A DNA stretch of 64,000 bases, taken from Glandiceps talaboti (taxonomy: Eukaryota > Hemichordata > Enteropneusta > Spengelidae). Of this stretch, positions 1 to 11,353 are shown one piece after another. A model generated the notes under the pieces. It made no database searches and was not told where the DNA came from. It saw nothing but the letters and a program-made list of their open reading frames with translations. Position 1 is the stretch's first letter, and each line of letters starts with the position of its first letter. The stretch covers positions 22,223,342 to 22,287,341 of the forward strand of contig NC_135549.1 of NCBI RefSeq assembly GCF_964340395.1, written 5' to 3'. Both the position numbers and the translations under genes were made by a program.

Positions 1-398
1 TATTTGGTTTTGTGACATGGTTTGTTCCACTCTTGCCTACAGCAGTACTTTGATTAGTGTTACTCTTGATCCAGTTCTGTCTTGAAACGCCGCTGTTTCC
101 CTTCATGACACCATCATGACATTGGTACGGTTGCTGCTGAGTTTGCAACGGAGATACAGTTTGTTGAACCCCGTGCATTCCACCACCATTGCGCATGCCG
201 TTACACTGAGAACCTTGCGACATGTTCACGTTTTGTGGTAAGGTGGGGCTATTTTGTGGTTGCATCAAGACTTGCTGCGTGCCTGGATTTTGAAGGTGGT
301 TCTGAATTGGTGTGATGTTATGCGTACTTGGTGCATGTGTTAGTTGCCGTGCCTTTATTAATTCATAGGCAAATCTGTTGAAAATGGGACTGTCCTGC
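1..398 (-). CDS. Gln/Asn-rich exon of the PAM2-like gene, cut by the window edge
   Basis: The exon starts after TGTTCATACAG and continues the frame of the previous exon: GG plus G gives Gly, then [18 protein letters not shown]. After that it is rich in Gln, Asn, Ser, Pro and Met. The frame is open to position 1, so the stop codon lies outside the window. The short segment [13 protein letters not shown] looks helical and may be a conserved peptide inside a disordered tail (inference). Confidence 0.65.
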
Positions 399-506
399 CT
401 GTATGAACAAAGAAGAAACCTGGAATGACTGCAACTCTTATTAATATGCGGACATTTGAAATCTGTGAAACATTCGAAATGAGACTGATAATATGTATAT
501 CAGTAC

Positions 507-568
<62 letters not shown>

Positions 569-1974
569 GCAATCATGCAGTGGGTGAATTGATGGATGGA
601 TGGATGGATAGATAGATGGATAGACAGATGGATGAATGGATGGATGGATGGATGGATGGAAGGGTGAGTGGATGGATGGATGGATAGATGGATGGATGGT
701 TGGACTGACTCACCCTATTCCAATTGAATTTAGATTTGACGTTTGAGAATATGAAACAATGCTGGGGTCCTCTAACAGCGGAGTTTTCCCAGTTATTGAA
801 GATGGAATTGGCTGAAATTGCGGTTGGCATTGATTTGGCGGCCTTCCTTGGAAATACTGCGGTGCCGGTGGTTGGAATCTACGAAAGGGTGGTCTATTTC
901 CAGCAAACAAAACAGGTCTTGTATCTCGTTGCAGATTTGGAGGAGAACATTCCAATCCCCCTTGAAATTGGTTTCTCATATATGACGATGGTCCCATGTT
1001 GAACTGAGATGGTTTCGAGAATTGCAAGTTGTGCTGTACAGGTTGTCTGTTGGTGGTTTGAAAATTCATCGCGACTGGTGGTAGTACAAACATAACAGGT
1101 CGGGCAGGCATCCCCCCTGACTGTCGAGAGAAGTCGGGAGTCACATATTGGCATTGTTGCTGGTTGGGTTTGTTCACATTTGAGCAAACACTAGAAGTTA
1201 CTGGAAGCCTAGACTTTTGCGCAGTAGCAGAACTGGTTGTAACATTAGCATGATTAGACACAGTCGTGGTTTTCTGACAAATTGGAACGAAAGGTTCTGC
1301 TGTCGGTTTAAACCGACTTTCTTTAACGACAGTACAAGATTCACTATTATTCTGTTTGTCGACATCACTCTCTCGTTCTTCCTTTATGTCTTCCAAAGGG
1401 GTACCATTAACGCCGAGTCTTTTCCTGCCCTTTCCTTTCTTTGGCTTTAAATTTAGTTTATTTTCCCGTATATTTTCCGTTTCTTTGTTACCATCACCTT
1501 TGTTACCGTCATCTTTGGTCGTAGCACTGACGCGGTTGGTCGGAACGGTAATATTAGCCGGTTTTTTCGCACAGAGCTTGCTTCCGCTTTTCTTGTGAGT
1601 GAGCAATGGTTTGTCTTCCAAAAGTTTCTGCAATTCAGTCCAACTACTTGACTTGGTGGTTTCAGACACTGTCGGCCAGTGTTTTGATGACTTTTTGATT
1701 GATTTATTACACTTCTTTTTCTTGGCAACTTGCTTCTTGTTTTTAGCGTCGGTTTCTTTCTCCTCCGATTTCGTGAAATCTTGAGACAGTTCCGATAAAG
1801 GGCGATCTGTCAGTGTAACATTGCTGAGAAAGATCTCCTGTCTCCGTTCATTTTCACTAACCCTTTCTGCTAGTAAAGATAGTGCGCTCTCAGCTAGTTT
1901 GTCATATGGGCTTTCTCTCTGCAAAAATAAGAGTGTCATCTTTCAATTCTTCATATAGCAGGTAAACTATAATT

Positions 1975-2035
<61 letters not shown>

Positions 2036-2051
2036 AGGCAGGCAGGCAGGC

Positions 2052-2088
<37 letters not shown>

Positions 2089-3988
2089 CAGACAGACAGG
2101 CGGATGGAGGAAGAGTGGGAAGTATGGATACACGAGAAGAATATAATAGAAATCACTGCATGAAACCATAAAGTTCGAAAGATGCTTTCTTGGTCATTAA
2201 TGCGTGGTGACTGTTATATAATTATTATCGTCAAGAATACCTTGTAATGTTCGACCCTCGGAAAAAAAAAGTCTACATCAAAATAGTCAACATCAAATCA
2301 AGTTGCGAACGGGGATGACCATTTAACGCAAAATTACAGGAAAACATTCATAGAAATATTTCAGTTGGTATAAATACATCATACTCAACCCACCTCGAGC
2401 TTAGAAGAAATCTCGTCCACATGGACACTCTCACCGTTGACTAGGTCACCGCTATCACAGGACATCCATGCGATAAATTTGCTCTGTTGTCTGTCGTGAG
2501 AAAATGGGAAAGAATGATTGTGCACATACGCATGCAAAGTTTGTTTACAATGGTCGAACAGATGGTACAAACCTTCGATGAGCACATAGTCCAACTGGTG
2601 TGTTTTGTGGCAAAGTTATATGTGCAAATTTGAATGGTGTCTCAAGAATTACAAAACTTCATAATTTATTGACCAATTTGCTATTTGACCTTGAATATGA
2701 AGGTTAAAGGTCATGGTCTCATTAGAAAGCTCGTCATTGATAATGTGAGGGTAGACACTTGAATGGTGTCCATAAGTACCAAACTTTTGGAGATAACAGG
2801 CAAAATGTGCTTTTCTATCACACATATGGCCATCACTGTTTTCAAGGTCAAGGTCAAGTGATTTGCACATGTTTCGCAAAGTCAACCCCAGTCATGATGA
2901 AAGTATTACCCCTTGAAATGTTTTATTTTCAGATCTATGAAGATAACCCTAATTTCAAATTGGACTTTTAACGTCAAAGGTCATGGTCTTAAAATATGTA
3001 TGGGTGTAGGATGGAGTCACTATATATATTACACTTCCAAAGTTATGATGTATATTGAACAAATATGACCGCCATTCTAGCATCTTTGATTCAGTCGCAA
3101 AAAAATGGCATGCTTATATCTCACATACCATGTTACATTTGTGTCAGGTTTGGTTGAAATCGGTTGGTGTATGCAAGAGATATGAGAGTGGACGAACGCA
3201 CGCACCGACGTCGACCCCAATGTAATAGTTCCCTCAGGGCGGTGCCCGTTGGAGGCTAATAATCGGATTTCGATACACCTGATAATACTAGTACAGCAGT
3301 CCCCAGCTCTGTACTACCTTCAGATGATAAATAGTCGTGAATATTCATTGTTCAACGAATGAATATGTATGTCTGTTAAGTCCCATGATGCAACAGTGGA
3401 TTACTATGAGAACAATGAAGGTGAATAGATTTTCAATAATTTAATATGTCTTGTGAAATCATGAAATGACTCCAAAGTTTACGAAAATATTTTTATTATC
3501 TGGAATTTGCCCTTTAATTGATAAATGTGTAGAAACGTTGTAGAATTATTTGATGTAACTACAATCATAATTGTGGGGTAGATTGTCTACAGATTCCTTT
3601 CCAGAAATGACGTCAGATTAATCAAAATCTTGATTGTGCAAATCAAATGCATCCCTGCACCAAAGAGGTCTAAGCCTGCACTTTGTTCTGAGCTTCAATA
3701 TTGATCTTGGAAATTTGCAGGTGAGAGCGCCACCTTTGGTAGATTTTTTATCTGTAGTGTGTACGTACACGATACAGTTGTAGGCGCTTCTTCATTGCTG
3801 CTTCATAAATGTTTATAAAATGGACAGCACAGTCAGGCCCCGTTTAAGACTCAAGTCAGTAATGTATACAAAATAATTCACATACATAATAGACATTCAA
3901 ACTGTATTCAGCAGTAACACAGCAATTTGGTACACTCTATTTCTTTAGAAATATGGTCCCTTAAATATGACGTCATAATGCTATGCGC

Positions 3989-4038
<50 letters not shown>

Positions 4039-5137
4039 ACTTATTGATAGTTGGTAGGCATGATTTGGTTTTTGTAATGATATAAGTATGTTTCGATATG
4101 AAAAAAGTAACCATCGAAGAGCATAAAGTGCCAGACTGCGACTCATTTCATCAAAGAAATACATCAACGACAGCATATTTCAGTCGAAATGCTCTAACCT
4201 ACTCATGAAGTGAATAACTGGAAGAAAAAAAGATGCGTAGAGGAACCCCAAACTCGTGCAAATTAGGCGTCGTATGTCTCCGTAGCTTGTTTTTTGAACA
4301 TTCTTTTTTCAAAATGTTTCAAAATGTTTTGATCAAAAGTATTAAAACAAAACGGGTTTCGTGGGAATGACACAAGAACTTGTCTACGTCTGTGGCCGTG
4401 GGGCGTATTAGACAGTCCTGTGTCAGAAAAGAAAGTATTCCGAACCCTGTCCGAATAGGCTAGTACTGGCTATCGGAGCTTATCGGAACATTGACTGTAT
4501 GGCCTACTTGCAATTGATCAGGACTCTACAGTCGAGTACCGTAATGCCGGTTAATTCCATTATAATCTAAATATTTTCTGAGTTACTTCTACATGCAATC
4601 TGATTAAAATCCGATGTGGTGAAAGCGGCTAGATGTCCTTATTTACCTCTATTTATCGTGTTGTGACGTTTGTTTTGTTCGGAGTGATCGCCGCCTTCCC
4701 ACTCCGAACAAAACAAACGTCACAACACGATTAATAGGGGTAAATAAGGACATCTAGCCGCTTTCACCACATCGGATTTCAATCAGATTGTTCTACATGT
4801 AGCTTTACGTGGAAAGTTGTTCTTACCGGTTTGAAATGAACATTGGTGTCTCATCTAAAAGATCATCTACGGACACACCGCACACACTGTTATTCTCATC
4901 ACCGTGTCCAGTTGTTGACTCGTCATTTTTATCATCCCCAAGAAAAATATTTTTCATCTGTAGCCAATTTTGAAGTATGGATTCGGTCTTTTCAGCTAGT
5001 TCGTCGGGATCATCGTTAAATAGAATGCCAAGTCGTGAGAGCGATAACCATTCTTGTGTGTTGGAATCTTCAACTGATAAAAAATTTCGGAACGATTTCT
5101 CCTCTGCCAGGATCTTCATGAGATCCGGACATCTCAT
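1..5137 (-). CDS. Unrecognised PAM2-motif, Gln/Pro/Lys-rich protein gene (3' end missing)
   Basis: This multi-exon gene reads leftwards and runs off the window. Supported coding pieces are 4827-5137 (first, with ATG), 2394-2594, 714-1918 and 1-398. The last three join in phase: 2394-2594 ends on a whole codon at CTCGAG|GTGGGT, 714-1918 starts on a whole codon after TTTTTGCAG and ends with two spare bases at ATAGG|GTGAGT, and 1-398 starts with the one missing base after TTCATACAG. Exon one ends with two spare bases at AACCG|GTAAGA, while 2394-2594 needs none, so at least one small exon is missing. A 31-nt candidate at 4163-4193 has the right phases, but its support is weak. The protein has an acidic helical start, lysine-rich NLS-like clusters, a PAM2-like motif and a Gln/Pro/Asn-rich tail. 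I do not recognise the family. A cytoplasmic or nuclear RNA-related role is inferred only from the PAM2-like motif. Confidence 0.7.
495..705. repeat. Compound microsatellite (TG)n-(TCTG)n and (GGAT)n
   Basis: A (GT)n run passes into (TCTG)n up to about 570. A degenerate (GGAT/AGAT)n block follows from about 590 to 700. It ends only about 8 bases from the donor of the neighbouring exon at 714. Long ORFs here are repeat artefacts. Confidence 0.95.
714..1918 (-). CDS. Large central exon of the PAM2-like gene
   Basis: The exon has 401 codons plus two bases. It starts [20 protein letters not shown] after a clear TTATTTTTGCAG acceptor. Next come two lysine clusters ([19 protein letters not shown] and [10 protein letters not shown]) that look like nuclear localisation signals. 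The 12-residue [12 protein letters not shown] at 1283-1318 matches the PAM2 pattern. The second half is rich in Pro, Gln, Asn and Phe and looks disordered. Compound microsatellites lie just outside both splice sites. Confidence 0.75.
1978..2100. repeat. Compound microsatellite (GA)n-G(n)-(GGCA)n-(GACA)n
   Basis: Pure (GA)n of about 46 bases is followed by a G run, then GGCA repeats, then GACA repeats. It lies in the intron just upstream of the acceptor at 1919. In the mRNA sense this is a TCTC/TGTC-rich, pyrimidine-heavy tract that may lengthen the polypyrimidine region (inference). Confidence 0.95.
2394..2594 (-). CDS. Internal exon of the PAM2-like gene
   Basis: The exon is exactly 67 codons, bounded by ACACACCAG and CTCGAG|GTGGGT. 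It encodes [20 protein letters not shown], then a His-rich part, and ends ISSKLE. The translation has the mixed hydrophobic and charged look of a folded segment. There is an in-frame TAA 24 bases before the acceptor, so the open frame depends on splicing. It joins the next exon without a phase clash. Confidence 0.65.
2640..3260. repeat. Dispersed-repeat-like block with AGGTCA motifs
   Basis: The non-coding intronic stretch has several copies of AAAGGTCATGGTC-type sequence. Examples are at 2706-2718 and 2976-2988, with AGGTCAAGGTCA at 2845-2856 and the reverse form TGACCT at 2686. It ends in a low-complexity tail with GGACGAACGCACGCACCGAC near 3190. The internal duplication and the tail suggest a non-autonomous repeat. 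The family is not identified, and the boundaries are approximate. Confidence 0.45.
3984..4035. repeat. (CG)n-(TG)n alternating tract, Z-DNA prone
   Basis: About 18 bases of alternating GC run directly into about 33 bases of alternating GT. This gives more than 50 bases of unbroken purine-pyrimidine alternation, the classic sequence class for left-handed DNA under supercoiling. A perfect TGACGTCA lies at 3968-3975, just beside it. It is in the first intron of the PAM2-like gene. Confidence 0.9.
4596..4790. mobile_element. Fold-back MITE with ~90-bp near-perfect arms
   Basis: The left arm (4596-4685) and right arm (4701-4790) are inverse complements with only about three mismatches, around a 15-base spacer. 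The termini read CAATCTGATTAAAATCCGAT and the inverse of CAATCTGATTGAAATCCGAT. Such high arm identity suggests recent insertion or ongoing arm conversion. The same terminal motif is found at 30441, so this is a dispersed family. No ORF is present, so it is non-autonomous. Confidence 0.85.
4827..5137 (-). CDS. First coding exon of the PAM2-like gene
   Basis: The ATG opens [13 protein letters not shown]. An in-frame TAA lies just upstream (AACTAAAAGAACATG), so this start is well fixed. The exon encodes 103 whole codons. It begins with a helical acidic segment ([20 protein letters not shown]) and continues into an Asp/Asn-rich stretch ending at ETPMFISN. It ends at a strong donor, CCG|GTAAGAAC, leaving two bases of a split codon. 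The reading frame has no low-complexity bias and does not resemble the repeats around it. Confidence 0.72.
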
Positions 5138-5400
5138 GTTCTTTTAGTTTCGCGGCGGCTTGATCAGGACAGTTTGTTTCGTATAACCGCCAAATATTTA
5201 GTGAAAATAAGTTTCGATGGTTTGACCAGTTTGTCGTTGCGATATTTCATTGTTTTTGACAACAGCTGTATAGCAACCGTTCGAAAGAGACCACGAGATC
5301 GAACGCATCGAGTAAGGCTTTGTCAGCCGAACTGTGGTGGCGCCCTTTAAACAAAGAACGCCATGCATTGACGTCAACTTAGCGCTGCGCGCTGGGCAGC
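5138..5400 (-). promoter_or_regulatory. Probable promoter/5'UTR of the PAM2-like gene
   Basis: This is the upstream region of the ATG at 5137. It is locally richer in CpG than its surroundings, with a TTGACGTCAA CRE-like palindrome at 5368-5377 and a CpG-rich AGCGCTGCGCGCTGG beyond it. No TATA box is obvious. The transcription start cannot be placed from sequence. Confidence 0.4.
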
Positions 5401-5888
5401 CAGAAACAAATGCATGAAAACAGTGGAACTTACCTGGCCGCGTTGTGGAAATGTATGGTTGGTGATACTCGTAGAAGAGAAGATATATGTAGTCATTTAC
5501 AAGGTATGGCCACAGATGAATATTCCGCTAATTTTATAAGTGGCAGGTACAGCAGAAAAAGTAGGCGGCCATACCTACGGGTGAGACCTGTGCATCTACC
5601 CAACAAAACAAATTCCATAAAACCTCACACCACTGGCACTAGTCATTTAGTGGGCAGAGATAAAAAGTAGCCGGCCGGTAAGAAATTGCGGAGAAGCCGG
5701 TTGTTTTTGCCGGCTACCTGTCCTTAGCTACATCCCTGTGTGATCAGTATATTGTTTTTGTTGATGGTGTGCTATAACATGTATACGAATAAGTTATATA
5801 TTAACTGTCTCTCAGTTTTCGGGTAGGGTGATATTCTTCGAAGATTGCCATTGGAAAAACGTTGAAAAGACTATGCTATTATTGATAT

Positions 5889-6257
5889 TAAAGGGGAACA
5901 CCAACCCCATAAAATAAAGATATTTTCATATACATTACTATGGGTTCCTGGAGAGTCATTTGATGATTTTACATCACCTACAATTACTTGTGATTTTAGA
6001 GAAACATCAAGTTGATCTTGTGAATTTATAAGGTATCTTTGCTGTGGGTCATTGCTTCATGGTAGTCAGCAGAAATAATATATTCATGGTTACACAATGA
6101 ATATTCATGAGATGTGATTACACTGAAGGGAATAAGCACTCATGATTTCTAAATATTCATTGTGTAACCATGAATATATTATTTCTGCTGACCCCATTTG
6201 CAAAACCCACAGTTTATGAAAATGTCTCTGTTTCCTGGAGCGCCATTCCCCTTCAAA
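5889..6257. mobile_element. Nested fold-back element
   Basis: The inner inverted repeat pairs 6065-6106 with 6151-6192 almost perfectly (GTCAGCAGAAATAATATATT on the left and its complement on the right). Outside it, degenerate arms start AAAGGGGAAYRCC near 5889 and its complement near 6245. This suggests a larger, older fold-back with a better preserved core. No coding capacity was seen. Confidence 0.65.
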
Positions 6258-6935
6258 ACAATTTCTTTTCAATGGGATTATAACTTAAAAAGATGGGAGA
6301 TAATTTGTGGGGAAGTAAGTCTTAAATTTATTAGTAACATGAAGATGAATTTAACTTTCACAAATATCAGCCTGGTAGTTTTTAAGTTGTCTTTTTTTTA
6401 CCAAACTTTCTGATTTGCACATTGACAATGGAACTATTTGTATCAAACAATTCACTCCCCGAGAAAGAAACCCATCAACTTTCACACTGATCCGCTCCTT
6501 TTTTTTAACCAAAATAAAATCTTTTTTAGACTTCGATGTTGAACAATTATTCATCAAGACAGCCCTAGAGATATCAGACTTAATGGCCCAGGTGTTTTAG
6601 TGTTTACTGAGGCCTTTTTAATACCACAAACCACATCTTTTTTAGACATAATTTACATACCAATGCTGTGATTATCTCTCATCTTGAGCAAGTGTTAGAC
6701 ATCCATATACACACACCCTCACTGAATTTCAAACTCTTACAGCCAGTTCTTTTTTTAAAGCCTATACCACAGAGATCTTTTCTCAGACCTAATTTACATA
6801 TACCTGATCAGTTCACATTGCCTTGAATTCAACTATCCATCATTGCACAATCTACCACCTAGACCACAAAAATACCACCATCTACCAAGTTTCATTGTAA
6901 TCGGCCAAGCAGGTTTTTATTTCGTCATTACCACA

Positions 6936-7032
6936 CATGCAGACACACACACACACAGACATTTCACCATTCCAATGGCATTTCTTCATTCACACACACA
7001 CACACATTTCACCATTCCAATAGCACTTCTTT

Positions 7033-7079
<47 letters not shown>

Positions 7080-7092
7080 AAACACACGCACA
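6936..7092. repeat. (CA)n microsatellite with a duplicated spacer
   Basis: Three CA runs are separated by near-identical copies of CATTTCACCATTCCAAT. This indicates segmental duplication inside the microsatellite. Confidence 0.9.
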
Positions 7093-7354
7093 CAGACATT
7101 TCACCATCATTCATTCATTCATTAAGTTCAGTAGTGCTAAAAACCAAACAGAGACATTGTTTTTTTCTCTAAGTTCTCTTTATTTGTAAGGAAAAGAAAG
7201 TCATCATTGTAATTTTGAAATACAACACGATATATTTATTAAACTTTACCATACACATTACAATATAATGTTACGCTATGTACCATACATACACTAAGTC
7301 CTATTTCACTGATATGCACATTTTAACATATGTAACACCTATTCTACTGAACTA

Positions 7355-7732
7355 GCTGTTGAATGGCAAGTTCAAGTTGACATCCTATCCTGGATGCTTC
7401 TTCAGGCCGACTGATGATCTGATGACAGATGGTTGTGGTGACAAATGACAGAGTAGCATTATCATGTGATGATGAAAACTGTCAAGGAATTTTCCTGATC
7501 ACAGTGTTGTACACGCCTGCCAAGTTGTGATGTAGTCCCCTCCCCTATTAAGAGAAGGCTCCTCCAATTTGACATATACGGCCTCCTTCACCCCCAATTC
7601 CTCAACGGTTCTCATCATCACATGACATTTCTACTCCATCAGGTGTCACTAACCATCTGTCATTAGATCATCAGTCGGCCTGAGGAAGCATCCAGGATAG
7701 GACATGAAACTGTTGCCATTCAAAACAACAGC
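7355..7732 (-). mobile_element. Penelope-like retroelement remnant between inverted repeats
   Basis: Arms of about 125 bp at 7355-7479 and 7608-7732 are inverse complements. Between them the minus strand reads, with a stop at 7499, GVKEAVYVKLEEPSLNRGG. This resembles the C-terminal end of the GIY-YIG endonuclease region of Penelope-like elements (a pattern like EAIYI...PSLNR.GG). Everything upstream (RT, catalytic GIY-YIG) is missing, so this is a dead 3' scrap. Penelope-like elements are known to have terminal repeats in odd orientations. Each arm contains CTGARGA-AGCATCC-...-GGAT, resembling a hammerhead ribozyme core with stem II. The family assignment comes from a short motif. Confidence 0.6.
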
Positions 7733-8890
7733 AAGTTCAGTTGGATAGATAGTCATTACTTCGTAATTAACTTCATACCTGGATGACTGAGAACATTCAT
7801 AGACATATATGACACCATTCATTATATTACTCACATCACTGACATGAAATATATAACAAATTGATAACATTTCAGGTACACTTTTCTTTGTATGCTTTTT
7901 GGGGAAAAAAAGTTTACTTTTATACAATATTTTTTTTCCCTTTATCATGAGCTCTGCTATTTGAACATTTGAATACAATAAATATATACTAATACATGTA
8001 CTAAATATATGTATGGTGTAATTAGATCACAAATGTGTTTACTACGATGGACGTCAGACATAAATATCCCAAATTAATATCTTGGAAATCAAACCAAATT
8101 AATGTTTCTATTGCACTGTCTGATCTGCATTGGGCAGGGTATTGTCAATTCATTCTACATGTGGTAGTATCATAACTTATAACTTATCAATGTTCTCACA
8201 CAACATTTCTGATGATGGGGCTATACTGTTGGTGAGTGCACACAGGAGGGATCATAGTTTATGAATGACATGTCATTTGTATCAATTATTAGGATGTTGG
8301 CTTCGTCTCTTCAATGTTGGATGATGTTGACAGATTTGTACAGTGAGATAACGCTGTCATAAGCATCATCATCATCATCACTGTGACATTGGACACCTAA
8401 GACACACACATGAACTAAAACTTAATATTGCAAATTGTTGATATAAGCTATCAATGGACATCGGTATAATTACACTCTCAATAGGGTGGGGTCTCTGATA
8501 GCAAGTTATCCCAAGTGTCTGCACATTCAATCAGTGTTTACAATATCTTGATTACATGGTAATCATATCCACATAACCAAGGCACCACTTACACCAACTT
8601 GTGTAATCTACCACATGCAACAATAATAATTTTACTTTGTGTCCGAGATTGCAGATAGCTTGAATTCCATAGTTGTAAGCCATTGGGATGATGATTGTTT
8701 TGCTAAATACTACTGTTTTGAAAAGTTGCAACAGTGATCAGTGATGGACCAAAATCTTTTACATTATTACATTTGCAATGTATTACTGACTCAAACTTAA
8801 CAATCTTTCATTCACACCGTCTGAAGAAATGATCCTGTATATAAGAGATATCAACCGATAACATCATACATTTCACACATTGCTTGGTAT

Positions 8891-9156
8891 AACTGTAAGT
8901 AAAAGTACAGTTGTAAATACTATTATATAACAAAGAAAAGTTATTTATGTATTTATTCTGTAACTGTGGCTGTAATCCTATCTGATTGGCTAATGCAACA
9001 TTTCACTGGCCTATCACATGGGTTGATATTCAACAGATTAGTGTAAGCAGAACTAAAGTTGTAAATACTATTATAACAAACAAATGTAATTTATTTTTTC
9101 TGTAACTGTAGGCCTATTTGATTGGCTAGTGCAACATTTCACTGGCCTATCATATA
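8891..9156. repeat. Imperfect tandem duplication (~140 bp unit)
   Basis: Two copies of a segment start near GTAAATACTATTATA and end in GCAACATTTCACTGGCCTAT. Copy one is about 8891-9030 and copy two about 9041-9156, with the second slightly deleted. Both copies contain the CCAAT-box complement ATTGG. Non-coding. Confidence 0.75.
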
Positions 9157-9204
9157 CAGACCTGTAAATGTATAACATAGACAATAGGTGTTTTATATCA
9201 GGTC

Positions 9205-9510
9205 AAAGTGACTCTAGCCTACCTGCAGACGTGTAGGACTAATGCTACAACACTATTTCTGCTATCCTAACTACAATGATAACTGTATCACACTGGTCCA
9301 GAGGCCATGCCCCTCCACACATGTTTTATAATGTATTTGACCAATAACGGTCTATACAGGAATGGCTCTTCTAGACCAGTGGGACACTGCTATCATTGTA
9401 GACTTGTTGGATGAGCGAAAATTCAAAAATCAAAATGTCAGTTAGGATAGTGGAAATAGTGTAGTAGCGATAGTCCTACACATCTACTGGTAGGCTAGAC
9501 TGACACTGAC
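9205..9510. mobile_element. MITE-like element with ~65-bp inverted termini
   Basis: The left terminus (about 9209-9275, CTAGCCTACCTGCAGACGTG...) pairs with the right terminus (about 9438-9504). Matching stretches include GTGTAGGACTA and CTATCCTAACT. The interior of about 160 bp has no ORF. Arm divergence is greater than in the element at 4596, so it is older. Confidence 0.75.
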
Positions 9511-11060
9511 AGAAACCAAAACCAATTTTGAAGAAATACAAAGGAATAAATTCACTTTATTATAGTTGTCCCCTCTTCCTTTAATATCTGTCAGCCCTCA
9601 TCCGTTTGCAACACAAAGAATTGTTATTTACAGTTATAAATATGAGAAGTTGTTATTTCAAACAAAATAAAATGTCCAATATTTCTGATCCATATCAGCA
9701 ATATCAATGAAACTGAGTGACTTACACATAAACTTGGCACCACACTTTATTGCACAAAGTTTTACATATGCACAAATGTATGAGATGAAATGTGTATTTT
9801 TAAGGACGGCTACAACACCAGTAGTCATGCTAACTTCATTTCAGAGGATATACCGAGTTCTAAATATTATATCATGCTCACAAAATATTTGTAAAAGGAA
9901 CAAGAATATTATTAATTTGTATTACAGACAGCTAATATCAAATAATTGCATTGGCCATGCCATCTTCACATGCTAGTATTACCATTGCCCTGATTGATAG
10001 AGTGCCCCCTGTGGTGGAAAGGTCAGACTAATATAGTGCCCTCTATCAGTGATATCAATTACTAACATTATGCCCTGAATAGCAGTTTATCTTAATATTT
10101 TTATTCTTTAATAATATATATATGAATGCAATTATTTTTCGACAGCTAAACATTTTCTTTAGCATATGGAGTGGGTTCTTAAAACTGAAGTGCTTGCCAC
10201 GAGGTACAGGTAAAACATAACTTGCCTATCTTGTGTCAGGAAAATGTAAACTCATTGCCACTGAATAAAGAATATACTTGTTGAAATAAAAACAAATTGA
10301 ACCATTTTGAGGAAAGGAATGGCACTATAATATCACCCAGGATTCATTGTAATATGGCTGATTAATAGGTAGCCAGAGACATGGCTAGTGATATAGAAAA
10401 AACATAGGATGTAAGTTTAATACTAGTATTACATTTGGACATGATTCATTGATTGATAAACATGTACAGCAAACCTTGTATAACAAAATGATAGTTGATA
10501 GATAATCATATATGGCTGCAATCTACATAAGCCCCCCTGGGTCGGTAAAAGTAGCTGTAACTGTTTACCATTATTGTTTACCTATTGAAATATACACCAA
10601 TCTTATACTGGAAATGGTGTAATTCTTCTAATTAGCTGAATATGCCATATTCTTGTTATCAGAGAGATTAAAGCTTTCATGGTTTGGCCACTAGGGGGTG
10701 CTGTTTGCAAGCTGTTTTGTGGATGGAGGTGAGGGCCAGAACAGAATAGTTGAGTAATGTAGCCATGTTGTTCTCACTGTACTGTTTTATCAGTGACTAG
10801 TATCAGTAATCACTACTGTAATGATCATTTAAGAACACATGGAGTTCTTAATAAACACAAACTGTTCATGGCTTCATGCATTGCCTATACGTTCATTGGC
10901 CATTACCAACTTTTAGCTCTCACTTTGCCAAATCTTTGTAACCCTACATGCAAAATGATCGGAATTTCGGTAACTGGAAATGGCATATTACCCATCTACT
11001 AGTCATTGTCAATACTGAGCTCATGCATTTAAGCCATTTGTCAACAAAATGTAAATGCTT

Positions 11061-11353
11061 GTACACTGATGATGGGATGTGATACTTGGCTATCATGCAT
11101 ACTACAGCTGATACACTGATGATGGGATGTGATACTTGGCTATCATGCATACTACAGCTGATACACTGATGATGGGGTGTGATACTTGGCTATCATGCAT
11201 ACTACAGCTGGTACACTGATGATGGGGTGTGACTTGGCTATCATGCATACTTCAGCTGGTACACTGATGATGGGGTGTGACTTGGCTATCATGCATACTT
11301 CAGCTGGTACACTGATGATGGGGTGTGACTTGGCTATCATGCATACTTCAGCT
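11061..11353. repeat. Minisatellite, six units of 50 then 48 bp
   Basis: The unit is GTACACTGATGATGGG...CTATCATGCATACTACAGCTG. The first three copies are 50 bp and contain GATACTTGG. The last three are 48 bp with GACTTGG. The 48-bp copies keep a frame open on both strands, which creates false ORFs. Confidence 0.95.

Noticed and set aside
5410-5670. Plus-strand ORF of 86 codons divergent from the PAM2-like gene
   Set aside because: No family resemblance. It could be a first exon, but no convincing continuation was seen, and it ends beside a small hairpin repeat.
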